DNA from: Leishmania infantum JPCM5
Lineage: Eukaryota; Euglenozoa; Kinetoplastea; Trypanosomatida; Trypanosomatidae
Reading direction: 5' to 3'
Assembly (NCBI RefSeq): GCF_000002875.2
Contig: NC_009389.2
Coordinates: forward strand, 224,001 to 288,000
DNA length: 64,000 nucleotides
The translations under genes and the position numbers were made by a program. Shown in pieces: positions 10,068-20,964 of this stretch (position 1 is the stretch's first letter; each line of letters begins with the position of its first letter). The notes under the pieces were generated by a model. The model was not told the DNA's origin, did no database searches, and worked only from the letters and a program-made list of their open reading frames with translations.

Positions 10068-10871
10068 TCACTCTGCCAACACACTCGCGCGAGCGGCCAA
10101 CACCAGCAGCGAGAAGATGCAGAGCAAATTTACATAGTTGCAGTAGTGGCGCATGCTGCTGATGTAGCGGTCAAGCCCGCACACGATGAGACCGCCAATG
10201 AGCACCACTAGCATTCCGGCCATGCCGAGACCTCGGACTTGGTTTGGCGGCTGCATAAGGATAGAGTAGGCAGCCCCGAGGCTCACAACGACGGAGACGA
10301 TGATGATGATGTTCGTCATTACTTCATCGGCCATGACGTCGAGCTTCTTGATGCGCTCGCGGCGCGCAGCCTGGCCAGCCTTGCGGCGCTCGTCGTTCTC
10401 CTGCCAGAACTTCACCTTTTCAGCGAGCTCCTGCGCATCTTTCGCGAGCCGCTCACTCCGCGTTTCCGGGTTCGAGACGGCCGCCAGCCACTCTGCCTCC
10501 GCCGCGTCCTCGACGCGACGTTGCTCCCTCGCCAGGACCCGGCTGCACGCGGCGAGGACGCTATTCGAGGCGAAGATGCACAACACTACGATGAGCATGT
10601 CGAAGCTGATCGCCAGCGGGGGATCCGGCCGCAGCTCCGACTCGCGGCTCTGCATGCGGGCACGACTCTTTCGGCCAAACGCCTGCCAGAGACCCCCGGG
10701 GCCGTCTAGCGATGTGCTCCCGGTGACTACCGTGAGAAAGTAGCAGCTGACGCCCAGCAGCAGCGCGCTGAGTACGGGCTCCGGAGATGTGAGAACAAAC
10801 ACAATGGATGGGCGACGCGGGTCGGGGATGTAGAGGGGCGTCGTCGGACGCTTGCGGTTGAGCCAGCGCAT
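10068..10871 (-). CDS. Polytopic membrane protein, unknown
   Basis: This encodes 267 aa from MRWLNRKRPT at 10871. I do not recognise a family. About five hydrophobic segments can be seen: roughly 30-50, 86-108, 185-205, 218-236 and 244-263. Between the second and third lies a charged, probably helical or coiled-coil stretch (about 112-180, rich in Glu, Arg and Lys, e.g. AREQRRVEDAAEAEWL). The pattern of two hydrophobic segments, a charged loop and three more suggests an ER or organelle membrane protein. The frame stays open upstream to 11042, but that part is UTR-like (His/Thr/Arg-rich, encoded over the CA repeat). The gene sits directly upstream of spermidine synthase in the polycistron, which says nothing about its role. 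Confidence 0.75.
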   Translation of the reverse strand: MRWLNRKRPTTPLYIPDPRRPSIVFVLTSPEPVLSALLLGVSCYFLTVVTGSTSLDGPGGLWQAFGRKSRARMQSRESELRPDPPLAISFDMLIVVLCIFASNSVLAACSRVLAREQRRVEDAAEAEWLAAVSNPETRSERLAKDAQELAEKVKFWQENDERRKAGQAARRERIKKLDVMADEVMTNIIIIVSVVVSLGAAYSILMQPPNQVRGLGMAGMLVVLIGGLIVCGLDRYISSMRHYCNYVNLLCIFSLLVLAARASVLAE

Positions 10872-11634
10872 CGTGGCGTTTATGTTGTTAAGGTTTCGTG
10901 AGGATGCCAGTGATTCGGTTCGACGCCGTTGCGTTGCTGAAGCTGCGCTTGCGAGTGAGGGGGCGTTGGAGGTGGTCGCACGGACACGGTGTGTACGCGT
11001 GTGCACACACACACAGACGTTTCCCCACGCAGGCAGACCCAAGGCGTTTTGAAAAAAAAACCAAAAAAGAAAAGAAAGGAGATGGAGAAAGTGGTCGGCG
11101 TCAGCTTGCGTCGCGAGTGGTGGGTGCTTCAGTGCGGAGGTGGTCGTGGTGGCTGATCAATGACGGCTGAACGGAAAGCAGATTCATAGAGGGGCGCATA
11201 CGGGCAAGTGAACGGCTCAACACTGCACCCCACCCCCTACCCCTACCATACTCCTTCCGGGTGTCGCTGATGCTGCCCATGGTGTGCCAGTGCGGCGTGA
11301 GAGCGACAGAGGCTGCAGCGTGAGTAGCTCATCCATGCGAGCTTGAATTTGCTGCTGCTGCTCCGCTCCGTGTCTCACCATCTCCTTGGGGGGGAGGGAG
11401 AGGAGGCTGCATGCCTAACGACCTCATCAACGGATTCGCACTCGAATGCCTCTTGCATGCTTTTCTCTCTCTCTGCGTATGTGAAGGGCGTGCGTGCGTC
11501 ATTGCAGCGCTCGGCAACAACGAGAAGCATGAGGCAAGCATTAAAAAAAAGTCAACATCCATCGTCCTTCCCATACGAGAACCGGCTCGCCGACACCGGT
11601 GAGCACAGCTGATGGCTCGCTTCCTAGCACCCCG
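10872..11634. other. Spacer, no gene seen
   Basis: Lies between the small membrane protein gene and the ankyrin gene stop. A purine-rich plus-strand block with A-runs at about 11051-11092 reads as polypyrimidine on the transcribed strand and is a plausible splice signal for the gene at 10068-10871. C-rich sequence follows at 11226-11250. Confidence 0.55.
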
Positions 11635-14600
11635 CTACAGGCTGTCTCCCGAGACGACGGAGGCAAGAAACAAGTAGCGCAGCGCTGTCCCTTCCATGGC
11701 CGCACGCATGATACTTTCCGCCTTGGCTGGATTGCGTACGACGTGCGTGATGAACACATCGTGCGGCTCCAGCAGCGTGTACTCCACAGCCGCGGCGGCG
11801 GCATTGGAAGATGGGGATGAGGGCGGCACGGCCGCGCCACGCGCACCCCGCGTAAGCTCCGTGATCCCTGTGGAGCCCGTACCTTCAGCGCCAACGGAGG
11901 TCGCAGCCGCTGGTGTGCGCATCGCGGCTGAGGTTTTCGGTGCTGAGGACGACGACGCGTTGGGCTGCCGTGGTGTTTCTCGGGCGACGTCTTGCTTGAA
12001 AGACCTTCCCGCCATCAAGTTCGCTGCCACCGTCGCCTCGTCCTTGGCTTCATCCAGGCTCACGTCTGCATTGGGGCTGGCTCGCAGGCGCTGAGGAGGC
12101 GGGTGCAAACAGGCGGCAAGGTCTTCGCCGCTGCCGCCGTTGACTTTGCTGCTAGCCTTGCCTGCGATCATGGACTGCAGTGTTTTGATATCCTGGTGGA
12201 TAAGGTGTGTCTGCAGTTGTGCGCCCAGCGCATCCCCGCCACCACTGCCGTCCTTCACGCTGCCCGTCATCATTGAGGCCTTTGCAAGTGGCTCCTCAGT
12301 GCTCAGGAAAGCATCGGGCGCGGTCGCCGCGGCGCGTGTCGCAACATCGGCGTCGCTGATGCCCAGTGCCGCCGTCAAGGTAGCGGCCATCGTTGTGGGC
12401 CGCTGTGAGGCGACCGTCAAGCACGAGGCGGGCACCATCACGGGTGATGCCGAGTGCAGTTGGGCGTTTGCCGGCGAACTTCTTTTAGCAACAGTGGCGC
12501 TCATGACAGTGGTGGTCGGGGCAGCGGGCGACAACACCGCGTGAGGCGCAAGCAGTGACACGGAACGCTGGGGGTTGGTGGGTACCGCATCCCTCGCTTC
12601 AGACACGGGCAGCGGGGAGAGAAGCTTCCGTTGCTGCCGCTCTGCCTCGCGGTCCTCTTGGGTCGGCATCCAGAGAAGATACTCCGCACTGCCTGTCTTG
12701 GCGGCCCGCCGCAGCGCCTCCTGCATTGGCGGTGTCAGCTGCGCGTAGTAGCGCTTTCCAAAGGACGAAAGGGTGTCCGTGGACACGTTGATGGACGGTG
12801 ACGATAGCTGCGCACGCGCGTAGGCCCACGCAGTCGGCAATGACCTCGCCTGTGACATGAAATCGGTGGGGGCCGTGGTACTCTGCAGCTCGTCCTGGCT
12901 TGCAGCAGGCTGGGTGTCGGATGCGGCTACGGTCATCATGTCGCAGTCGTCAGTATGGTGCTCAACCGCGGCCGCGGCAGCGATCACCTCTGCCGAGCGC
13001 CCCATTAAATGCGCCTCCGTCTGTTCCGATGCGAAGACGAACGTGGCGCCGTAGGCGCAGAGCAGGTACACCATGCTCGCGTTCTGGTTGGCGATGGCGT
13101 AGTGCAGCGGGGTCAGCCCGCGTGTGTCGAGAGCGTTGAGCTCCGCACTCAGTGTGCGCAGAAGCCGCAGCGTGCTCTGCTGTCTGTGCTGCCTACGTCC
13201 GCGGGGCTTCTCTTCGTCACTCGCGGAAACCGAGGCGCGCTCATCCGGCGCAGCCGGGGAAGACCCGCGCACTGTCGTCGTGGTAGTGGTGATGATTGAG
13301 TGAAGGGAGCTGTAGTAGGACAGCGCGGAGGCCGAGTCCGGAGAAGGGCAGGACGGAGATGAGCAGCGATGGCGGTGATGGTGGTGGGCTGCTTCCGTGG
13401 CCCTGTCCCGCTGCCTGCTTCGACTGAGGCTGCTGATGAGAGATTCACTCGTACCGGCGCTGACGCTGTCCCTGTTGCCGCCGACATCGCCCGTTGACGC
13501 CTCCACGGCGGCCAAAGTTGTGGGGATCGTTGTCGGCTCGTCATCACTCTCTGCGCGAGACGCCTGGCCATCGTCCTGGGCGGCCGCAGCCTCCATCGCT
13601 GCCGTCGCGGCTGCTGCGACACAACTGAGTCCCGTGACGAGCTGCGCGCGGCGGTGCTGATTCTGCAGGCGCCGAGTCACAATCAGCAGCGCCTGCTGCA
13701 GGGCGCGACGGGCACTCGAGGAGGCCATCTGTGCACAGGCCCGATCTACCGCTGTCTCCACCGCCGCGAGGTGGGTGATGTCGATCGGGACGCCGGCGAT
13801 GCAGTGGCGCAGCTTCGCCACTGCCGAAACGAAGGCACGGGTGCGCTGCTGGCGCAGGCGGCGAGGCCGTTCCGCCCCCTTGGCTCGCCGGTACAGCTCT
13901 CGGGGTGCACCGGGCGCCTCAACAATGTGACACTTCACGTTTTCGTGGTTGCTACTGCTGCTGCTGCTGCTGCGCGAACTGGATCCGTCAGCGTCCTTCT
14001 CGCTACCGTATTCACCTCTCTTGCGGCGGCGAGGGGGATGGTCCATGCTTGCGTAGCAGACGGCCATGCCAGTGTGCAGCGCTGCAGCTGCGGAGATAGA
14101 GCCAAAGCAGGTCTTCGCCATCACGGTGTTGTCGTTGCTGCCGTCACCGTCCTCGTCATCTCCTCCGCCCATGCGGGGACGCTGCGATGACTGACGACGC
14201 GAGTTGACACGCCGGGGTGACGTCGTCTTCCGAAAGGTACTGCTGCCGAACACAGTCTTGCGCACCCGACGCCGCACCGCGTCGACGCGAATGTTGGTCT
14301 GCAGTAGCGTGACAAGAGCGCGCACGAAGCCCTGCTGCTTGGCTCGCGTGCGTCGCTCTCGCGGCGGGGTTGTCGGCGCCCCTGCCGTGCTGGCGACCTC
14401 GTTTGATTCAGCAGACAGCGTGGCACTGCTCCACGTGTGGTTGAAGATGTCCGAGGTGGAGCTGGAGGCAATGACGTCCGTGTCGCTCTTGAAAGACATC
14501 TCGGTTGTGCATGTTCTGCTTGGATCCGTCGAGGACGGCCCCAGAGACCGTTGCAGTGCCTCCTCGATTCCAACGACAACTTCACTCGTCGTGGCGGCAG

Positions 14601-17600
14601 CAGGCAGTGAGGAGGGCGACCTGGAGAAGTCGTCTAGTTCAACCATCTTTTCCAGCAGAGGTGCTGCTTCCGCAGCAGCCGCACCTCCACCGCTCGCCAT
14701 CATGTGGCCGACTCCAGGTGCGCCTGCGCTGCTGCTGCCCGCATCTGCAGGGAAGACGTACTCCTCCATATTGGGCGCGCTCGGCTCGGTAGTCGCCGCC
14801 ACCATGGCCAAGGACTCGGCTACCCCAGCGAGGTCGCAAGCAGCTTGGCTACTTTGATAGGCGCGTAACCGCCTCCGCTGTCGACGACGCTGGTACGCGT
14901 CCTGCGTCGCCGTCGCTGACTCCCGCCGGACACTTTCAGCGCGCTGCTCATTCTCGAAGACCTCGTCCAGCGCACACGGAACGTAGTCTGGCGCGCCACG
15001 CCAGCGCAGCACGTACGCGAGGCACTCCGTCGAATCGCCCACGGCCGCAAGGTGGAATAGGTTCAGGCGAAGCGACCGCACCCAGAAGGCGGCGGGGCCG
15101 GTGGAGGAGCCGAGGGAAATGGCCGCGGTGGGAGCTGCTGCTGCGGCTGCTTCGCCACTCACACTCGTATACTGTGAACACCCGTCCGCCTCCTCAGAGA
15201 GGGGGGCTGCGACGTGCGCCAGCACTGGCTGCTGCTGTTGCTGCTCCGCCGCTAACCCGTCCACATGGAAACTGATGTTCGCACCACTGGCGAAGTCCAG
15301 TAGGGTGCTATCTGTAACGTCAGGTCCCGCCGTGGCCTGAGAGGACAGCAACGGCGGCACGGTCGTCGTTGTCGTCGCCAGTGCACTTTCTGGTAGCGCC
15401 GGCGTCGTGCTAATGGTCGTCCGCGGTTCGTTCGAGCTCAACTCGCGCGCCCTTCCGCCCAGCTTCTCTGCATCTCTCACGCACTTGTGCGGAGCCGCGG
15501 CGGCGTCACGGTTGTGCGCGACATCCTCGGTGTAGCACCACCGTAGAAGCAGAACCCGTGCCACCTGCGCGTTGCCAAGGACCAGAGCGATGTGCACAGG
15601 GTTGAAGCCGTGGAGGCAGCACCGCTCCCACCAAGTTCGCGTGGATGGCGAATTGGGTATGGCGGCCGCGGCGGTGATGGTGGTGGTGGTGCTTGAGGAG
15701 AAGCTGGTATCCGCGATACCAGGCGTATGCGGGGACATCCGCCGACTTCCTGGCCGGCGCACATTGGTGCTGCTACAGCTGGTAGATAAGGCGGCGGCGG
15801 CTGCCGACATCGGCGACGGAAGCGCCATGGCGGCGTCTCCCGCACCGTTGTCAGCCAGCGGATGCGCCGCCGACGCCGCAAAGGCGCGGGATCGCGGTGC
15901 AGGAGAGGTGGGCAGATCACCAGAGGCGGCGGCGACAGGCAGCGACGCCAGTGGCGGACAGCCTTGCGCTTGCGACGCGGCTCCTTGAGGAGCCGCCAGC
16001 AGCGCCGACGGCGGCCGTTCGAACATACGTGGGGCAGCCACCATACTCTGCGAAAGTCCGGCCACCACCCGAGCCGTGGTGGCCTGCAAGGCAACGCAGT
16101 GCAGCATACTGGCTACTGCCAAATCCGCGTCCAGCTCCACAGCAAGCAGCAGCGGCGACTTGCAGTGCCCGTTGACGATGGGATTACCGGCGTTGGTGAT
16201 GTGCATGTCCACCCACTCACAGTGCTGCGTGAAGAGCGCAAGAGAGCCACTGGCGTCCCCCAGTGCCGTGCGCGAGTTGTCGTTCTCGCTCGACACGAGA
16301 GATGTTGTGTCCCTTCCCTTGTTGCTGGTACACTGTGGGGTGTCTGACAACGTCTGCTGCTGCTGCGTGGGATGTGTTGCGACCTGGTCGTTGGCTTGCC
16401 CGCCAGAGCTGCACGGCGCAGCCGTCTTGCCGGCACCTTTCATGAGAACTTCCGTGTTTTCCTTGTCGCTCTCCCAACACGAGGCCGCGTTGATGATGGA
16501 GGCGAGTGACCGTGTCTCTAGCTCCGGCCCCAGCAGCGGGTTCGCGCCTTCGCGCAGCAGGGTGTTGACGAGCCCAACGGACCCCTGCATCACGGCCAGG
16601 TGCAGCGCCGTCAGCCCCTTTGCGCTGGGGAGGTCGACTTGCGCGCCGAGACGCACCAGTGCCCCTACCATGCCGTACCAGTGCCCCTCCTCCGGCTCCA
16701 CGACAGCCGCGGCAGCTGCTGCCGCCGCCGCCGGAATAGCCGTGGCTGTTGCTGGGATCGCCGCTGGGTTCAGGCCACGTACGGCGCTGCTTGTGCTTCC
16801 AGCGGCCGCATTACCGACGCCCATGGAAGACAGCGGCCGCTGCGATGACGGCGTAAAGATTTGGAGTGGCGAGACAGCAAGCGGCTTGCCAGGTATACTT
16901 GTGGTCACCGGGTCGCTCCTGGTGCGCAGGGAGGTCTCTCTCCCTGTCTTCGTGAGCGTGGTCTCCTGTGGGCTCCTGCCACTGCTGTTGCGGCCTTCAA
17001 CTCCACTGGATGCGTCGCTGCCAGCCGAGTAGGCGGCCTGCAGCTGTGCTTGAACCCACTTTAGTCGCTGCTGCTGGTCGCGTCGCCGACGTCTTGTCGC
17101 CTGCGCGGCAGCTTGCACGGCAGTGGTTTCCACGATAGGTATGCCTACGACATGTCGGGCCCCTTGCACGGCTGTGCTCGGCGACTCGGTCGTGATGCGC
17201 GGCGACGTGTGGACTTCGGTGCGGTAGAGCACTGCGTAGTGCAGCGGCGCGTAGCCGGCCTTGTCCAGAATGTTCGGCTCAGCGCCGATGCGGCTGAGAA
17301 AGATCGCCCCCTGCACAAACCCTCCCATGGCTGCGTAGTGCAAGGCGCCGCGTCCCTTGGCGTCCACCCGATGCCTATAAGTGTGGCCGTAAACCGCCAG
17401 TAAACTCTGCAGGGCGTACGTGTTGTCGCCGTCGCGACGCACGCAATCCAGGAAGCGCGCAAAGCCTTCCTCTTCGTTGATGCACGCACGCGTTGCCGAG
17501 GAGCTGAGCGATAAGTTCTCATTGAAGGACACGTTCAACACTGTCGAGGTGGAGTCCAGCTGTGTCGACAGTGACGATATCGGCACACCGTCGCCCTCAC

Positions 17601-20600
17601 AGCTGCAGCAGCGTGTCGCAGCGAAGCCGGGCACCACAGTTGCCAGCGCCCGCGAAAGCCATCCATCTTGCGTGACAGACTGCTGCTGCTGGGCTTCTCT
17701 TGCATTCTCAAGAGCCCCACCATCGTCGTCGTGATGGCCCGCGTGCTCACGAGCGCCTGGCACCACCGAGTGCGCAGGAGGGTTACCTGCGTGCAACTTC
17801 TCTTCGTTCTCGTCGGAAAGCGTCGAGGCGGCTGCCATCGTGTCTGAGGCAGACAGTTGCTGTGCCCGCATCGCCCTTTCCTCATGCCGGAGCTCCGCGC
17901 GCTCCATCGCGAGCAGTCGTTCTCGCATGTCCAGCTCCGCTGCCTCGGCCTTCCCGCCCACGCGTGCGACGGTCGGCAACGTCAATAGCATCGATCCCTT
18001 TAGGTTCTCGCGTGTGAAGCGGGCCGACGCGGAGCTCAAGTGCTCCATACCCGGCGTCGGTGAAAGCATCGCCAGAGGATTGACAGTCGGCATCGGGTGC
18101 AGCAAGGCGGCGGCGACAGTGGGAACTACCCCGACGCCGTTCACGTCTTCAGCACCTCCAAGAGCGTGTGAACTGCTACTGCCAGGCTCTGCCGCTTCGC
18201 CCGTGGCCTTGCCAGACTGCTGCAGCACCTTCGCCGCCACACTGTGCCAGAACTGCATAGGCGAGATGGCCGTCACCACGGCCGCGCCGCCTCCAGCTAC
18301 GCCGTGTGAGCCTGGTGCGTCGCCGCTGAGGAGCCCATCGTCTTCCCGGTCTTTGCCCACAACGACGCTGGTTGCGCCTTCTTCCAGCACTGTCGCTGCC
18401 GTTGCCGTCACAGCTGAGGGAGGGGACAAAGAAGAGGCGGAGTCAACGGCTGTGCCGGCGAAGGAGGCCCCGAGACGGCGCACCATCCACAGCGGGCCTG
18501 TACCCCCGCCAGCCTTCATCAGGCGCGCACTTCGATGGGCGATGGAGTGGCGACGGAGACGACTGCCAAACGGCGGCATCACGGTGGCGCTGACTGCCAT
18601 GCCGATGCTGTTGCCCCGGCTCACCAGCAGCTCCCTGCCCACCGCCGCTGGCAAACCCAGACCACCGATCGACCCCGGCGTTGCTGCCGGCATGGAGCCT
18701 GCCACGTGCTGCTCCTGCGCGTTCACGGACTCGAGGGAGGCCGGTGTAAAGGAGAATGAGAAGAAGAGCTCCCACCACGTGCGACACAAAAGGCGGCGGT
18801 ACTCCGTGGACACCCAACGCAGCGAGTCCGCGACGGCGTCGACGAGGTTGGCTACCGCACTCCCCGTTGTAAGCAGCACCGCCGCCGCCCACGCCCACGC
18901 GGCGTCTGAAAAGAACTGCAGCATCAGCAGGAGTAGAGCGACCGTTAACACATGCCGAAAGTGGAACGGCACTGGCGTCATCGACGCCACAGCGGCTGTT
19001 GCGGTTGCGCTCATCGCGGCAGATCCTGCCGTCTCCACGCCGTGCAGCCGGCCAGTGGACGGAAGGTGCCAGAGATCAAGGCTGCTGCGAAATGTGCTGC
19101 TGCCTAGCCTCCGCCAGCTGCGACACGGCAGACGCGGCCGAAGTTGCTGCTGGCGTGCGGCGGGCGTTTCGACTGACGCAGCCGCAGCGACCGCAGACAC
19201 CGAGGCAAGAAGCTGCCCGGGCAGTCTCATCCAGCGGCCCACAAGTACCCGCTCCGCAGCGAGCAGTAACAGCCCAGCTACGCCGACAAAGCCCTCTGTG
19301 GGGCATGGGACGGCTGCTGCGGCTGCAGTGGCTGTGAGCAGTCGCTGACCTCCACGTCTTCCACGCTCCAGCCCAGAACTCCCTTGCGTCTTCGACGCTT
19401 CTACAGCCGCCCAGGTGGACGCCGTCGCCGTGGCGGCGGCGACGCGGGCCACCGCTAACAGAGCAAACATCAGGAATGTTAGAAGAACCACCACGGCGTC
19501 GCTCAACCAGAAAGCGGCGAGCAGCCGCTGGCGCAAGTGCTGGAGATGACGGTGCCGTTCACGAGACGAGCGGCCCCTACCACCATCACCAGAACTGCCG
19601 TTTCGGCTGGTACGCTCCTGTCCCTCTTCGCACACACAAGCACTGAAAGGCCACAGGCGCCGCCCGGAGCAGCGCATCAGCCGACGCCACAGGCTGCTGC
19701 TGGTGCTTGATGGGCCCTCATTATCTCTGAAGAGGGACGAGGAGGTAACGTGGCTGGCCGAGCTGCCGGGCTCCACGCTATTCCACATCTTTTCGTCATC
19801 GTCGTCGATGTCATCGTAATCGTCGTTGATAGGAGATGGGGCTCGCTTCTGCTGTTGCTGCGGTCGTGTAGGACGCACGCTGCGCCGCCAGGACTTGCGC
19901 CGGCTGCCTCTGAGCGTCGCATCCTCCACAAGGACGTCGTCCATGCTCGCCGCCGCCGCGGCCGCTGCCTCGAGGCCGCCAGTAGCACGCTTCACCTGAT
20001 TGGCGCGGACGGTGGCGGGAAGGTCGCCGCCTCCGCACACGTCCTCTGCACCAGGGGTGGAGATGGAGATGCGCGTGCTGACGCCGCTGTCTGCGAGGTT
20101 GCCTTGGGTGCTGTCACCACGATCGCGAGCACGATTTACGTACGAGGGCGCACGTGCCGAATGCCGACGCTGCGCCGCGAGGGATCGCTGGACAAGAATT
20201 CGAGGTGCCACGACGGAGCCTCGACGCATGGGAGGCGACAGAGAGGCTACGACGGCGGCGTAGGTGCTTGTTCCATCGAGGATGGAAGCGCCGTCCTTGT
20301 TCGCCTCTTCAGTCGCCCGCGCCAACGCTGCTGCTGTAGCTGTAGTAGTGTTGACACCCACGATGGCCCTCCAGAGGCCGGGATGCCGTTCAGCAGTGCC
20401 CATCACTGCGTAGCGCCATCGCGCGTTGCACAGCAGGGCGAAGCTACTGAAGAACGCCGTGGCGGCGATGGCCTGCAGGAGAGGCTCGTAGATGTCGTAA
20501 AGACGCACTATCCTTGTTGCAGCCGCCGGCGAAGGCGACGCTGGTACAACCTCTGTCCAAGGGCTCAAGAAAGCATCGAGGACCACCTGACCTAGCAGCA

Positions 20601-20964
20601 CACACACTTGCCACACTCTCGACGCTGACGAGGATTGCGAAGCTGACTGTGCCCTGTCGAGCTGTGGCGGCAACGCGCCGGCTGATGTCATTGTCCATTG
20701 CGGCAGCAGCTGCGAGGAGGCGCCCCATAGGGAGGCCGTCCGTTTACCAATGTCCTGACTGCCGCGGCAACGTCGCATCGACCCGGCGCTCATCAAGTAG
20801 GCGAGAAAACCTCCATAGCACACGTAGTGCACAATGCAGTACCACGGCTGCACCTGCCGAACGCAGTGCAGGCGGCGGAAGCGCACGAGGAAATAGGTGC
20901 CGACAAGACCAGCCAGGACGTAGCCAGCGAGTGCTACAAGACACACCTGCGCCAGCTTCGTCAT
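11635..20964 (-). CDS. Giant multi-pass membrane protein with ankyrin repeats
   Basis: This encodes 3109 aa. The start is set at 20964 because a candidate splice acceptor (AG at 21005-21006 behind a pyrimidine tract) lies between it and the upstream in-frame Met at 21054. The N-terminal 700 residues hold several hydrophobic segments, e.g. about 4-27, 43-62, 485-510, 560-578 and 668-700. Ankyrin-like repeats are scattered from about 1195 to 2640; the clearest contain GALHYAAMGG, APLHYAVLYR, TALHLAVMQG, LNLFHLAAVG and TPLHYAIANQ. They are separated by very long Ser/Ala/Gln/Thr low-complexity inserts, so repeats are dispersed rather than stacked. A 40-residue C-terminal tail (PHDVFITHVVRNPAKAESIM) looks ordered. 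Ankyrin repeats bind proteins; a membrane scaffold is the likely role. No ion-channel pore motif was seen, so a TRP-like channel is not supported. Confidence 0.85.
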   Translation of the reverse strand: MTKLAQVCLVALAGYVLAGLVGTYFLVRFRRLHCVRQVQPWYCIVHYVCYGGFLAYLMSAGSMRRCRGSQDIGKRTASLWGASSQLLPQWTMTSAGALPPQLDRAQSASQSSSASRVWQVCVLLGQVVLDAFLSPWTEVVPASPSPAAATRIVRLYDIYEPLLQAIAATAFFSSFALLCNARWRYAVMGTAERHPGLWRAIVGVNTTTATAAALARATEEANKDGASILDGTSTYAAVVASLSPPMRRGSVVAPRILVQRSLAAQRRHSARAPSYVNRARDRGDSTQGNLADSGVSTRISISTPGAEDVCGGGDLPATVRANQVKRATGGLEAAAAAAASMDDVLVEDATLRGSRRKSWRRSVRPTRPQQQQKRAPSPINDDYDDIDDDDEKMWNSVEPGSSASHVTSSSLFRDNEGPSSTSSSLWRRLMRCSGRRLWPFSACVCEEGQERTSRNGSSGDGGRGRSSRERHRHLQHLRQRLLAAFWLSDAVVVLLTFLMFALLAVARVAAATATASTWAAVEASKTQGSSGLERGRRGGQRLLTATAAAAAVPCPTEGFVGVAGLLLLAAERVLVGRWMRLPGQLLASVSAVAAAASVETPAARQQQLRPRLPCRSWRRLGSSTFRSSLDLWHLPSTGRLHGVETAGSAAMSATATAAVASMTPVPFHFRHVLTVALLLLMLQFFSDAAWAWAAAVLLTTGSAVANLVDAVADSLRWVSTEYRRLLCRTWWELFFSFSFTPASLESVNAQEQHVAGSMPAATPGSIGGLGLPAAVGRELLVSRGNSIGMAVSATVMPPFGSRLRRHSIAHRSARLMKAGGGTGPLWMVRRLGASFAGTAVDSASSLSPPSAVTATAATVLEEGATSVVVGKDREDDGLLSGDAPGSHGVAGGGAAVVTAISPMQFWHSVAAKVLQQSGKATGEAAEPGSSSSHALGGAEDVNGVGVVPTVAAALLHPMPTVNPLAMLSPTPGMEHLSSASARFTRENLKGSMLLTLPTVARVGGKAEAAELDMRERLLAMERAELRHEERAMRAQQLSASDTMAAASTLSDENEEKLHAGNPPAHSVVPGAREHAGHHDDDGGALENAREAQQQQSVTQDGWLSRALATVVPGFAATRCCSCEGDGVPISSLSTQLDSTSTVLNVSFNENLSLSSSATRACINEEEGFARFLDCVRRDGDNTYALQSLLAVYGHTYRHRVDAKGRGALHYAAMGGFVQGAIFLSRIGAEPNILDKAGYAPLHYAVLYRTEVHTSPRITTESPSTAVQGARHVVGIPIVETTAVQAAAQATRRRRRDQQQRLKWVQAQLQAAYSAGSDASSGVEGRNSSGRSPQETTLTKTGRETSLRTRSDPVTTSIPGKPLAVSPLQIFTPSSQRPLSSMGVGNAAAGSTSSAVRGLNPAAIPATATAIPAAAAAAAAAVVEPEEGHWYGMVGALVRLGAQVDLPSAKGLTALHLAVMQGSVGLVNTLLREGANPLLGPELETRSLASIINAASCWESDKENTEVLMKGAGKTAAPCSSGGQANDQVATHPTQQQQTLSDTPQCTSNKGRDTTSLVSSENDNSRTALGDASGSLALFTQHCEWVDMHITNAGNPIVNGHCKSPLLLAVELDADLAVASMLHCVALQATTARVVAGLSQSMVAAPRMFERPPSALLAAPQGAASQAQGCPPLASLPVAAASGDLPTSPAPRSRAFAASAAHPLADNGAGDAAMALPSPMSAAAAALSTSCSSTNVRRPGSRRMSPHTPGIADTSFSSSTTTTITAAAAIPNSPSTRTWWERCCLHGFNPVHIALVLGNAQVARVLLLRWCYTEDVAHNRDAAAAPHKCVRDAEKLGGRARELSSNEPRTTISTTPALPESALATTTTTVPPLLSSQATAGPDVTDSTLLDFASGANISFHVDGLAAEQQQQQPVLAHVAAPLSEEADGCSQYTSVSGEAAAAAAPTAAISLGSSTGPAAFWVRSLRLNLFHLAAVGDSTECLAYVLRWRGAPDYVPCALDEVFENEQRAESVRRESATATQDAYQRRRQRRRLRAYQSSQAACDLAGVAESLAMVAATTEPSAPNMEEYVFPADAGSSSAGAPGVGHMMASGGGAAAAEAAPLLEKMVELDDFSRSPSSLPAAATTSEVVVGIEEALQRSLGPSSTDPSRTCTTEMSFKSDTDVIASSSTSDIFNHTWSSATLSAESNEVASTAGAPTTPPRERRTRAKQQGFVRALVTLLQTNIRVDAVRRRVRKTVFGSSTFRKTTSPRRVNSRRQSSQRPRMGGGDDEDGDGSNDNTVMAKTCFGSISAAAALHTGMAVCYASMDHPPRRRKRGEYGSEKDADGSSSRSSSSSSSNHENVKCHIVEAPGAPRELYRRAKGAERPRRLRQQRTRAFVSAVAKLRHCIAGVPIDITHLAAVETAVDRACAQMASSSARRALQQALLIVTRRLQNQHRRAQLVTGLSCVAAAATAAMEAAAAQDDGQASRAESDDEPTTIPTTLAAVEASTGDVGGNRDSVSAGTSESLISSLSRSRQRDRATEAAHHHHRHRCSSPSCPSPDSASALSYYSSLHSIITTTTTTVRGSSPAAPDERASVSASDEEKPRGRRQHRQQSTLRLLRTLSAELNALDTRGLTPLHYAIANQNASMVYLLCAYGATFVFASEQTEAHLMGRSAEVIAAAAAVEHHTDDCDMMTVAASDTQPAASQDELQSTTAPTDFMSQARSLPTAWAYARAQLSSPSINVSTDTLSSFGKRYYAQLTPPMQEALRRAAKTGSAEYLLWMPTQEDREAERQQRKLLSPLPVSEARDAVPTNPQRSVSLLAPHAVLSPAAPTTTVMSATVAKRSSPANAQLHSASPVMVPASCLTVASQRPTTMAATLTAALGISDADVATRAAATAPDAFLSTEEPLAKASMMTGSVKDGSGGGDALGAQLQTHLIHQDIKTLQSMIAGKASSKVNGGSGEDLAACLHPPPQRLRASPNADVSLDEAKDEATVAANLMAGRSFKQDVARETPRQPNASSSSAPKTSAAMRTPAAATSVGAEGTGSTGITELTRGARGAAVPPSSPSSNAAAAAVEYTLLEPHDVFITHVVRNPAKAESIMRAAMEGTALRYLFLASVVSGDSL

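Noticed and set aside
17840..19348. 502-codon plus-strand open frame
   Set aside because: Antisense shadow of the ankyrin gene; high GC3 on the coding strand keeps the opposite strand open, and the composition is Ser/Arg/Thr noise without domains.
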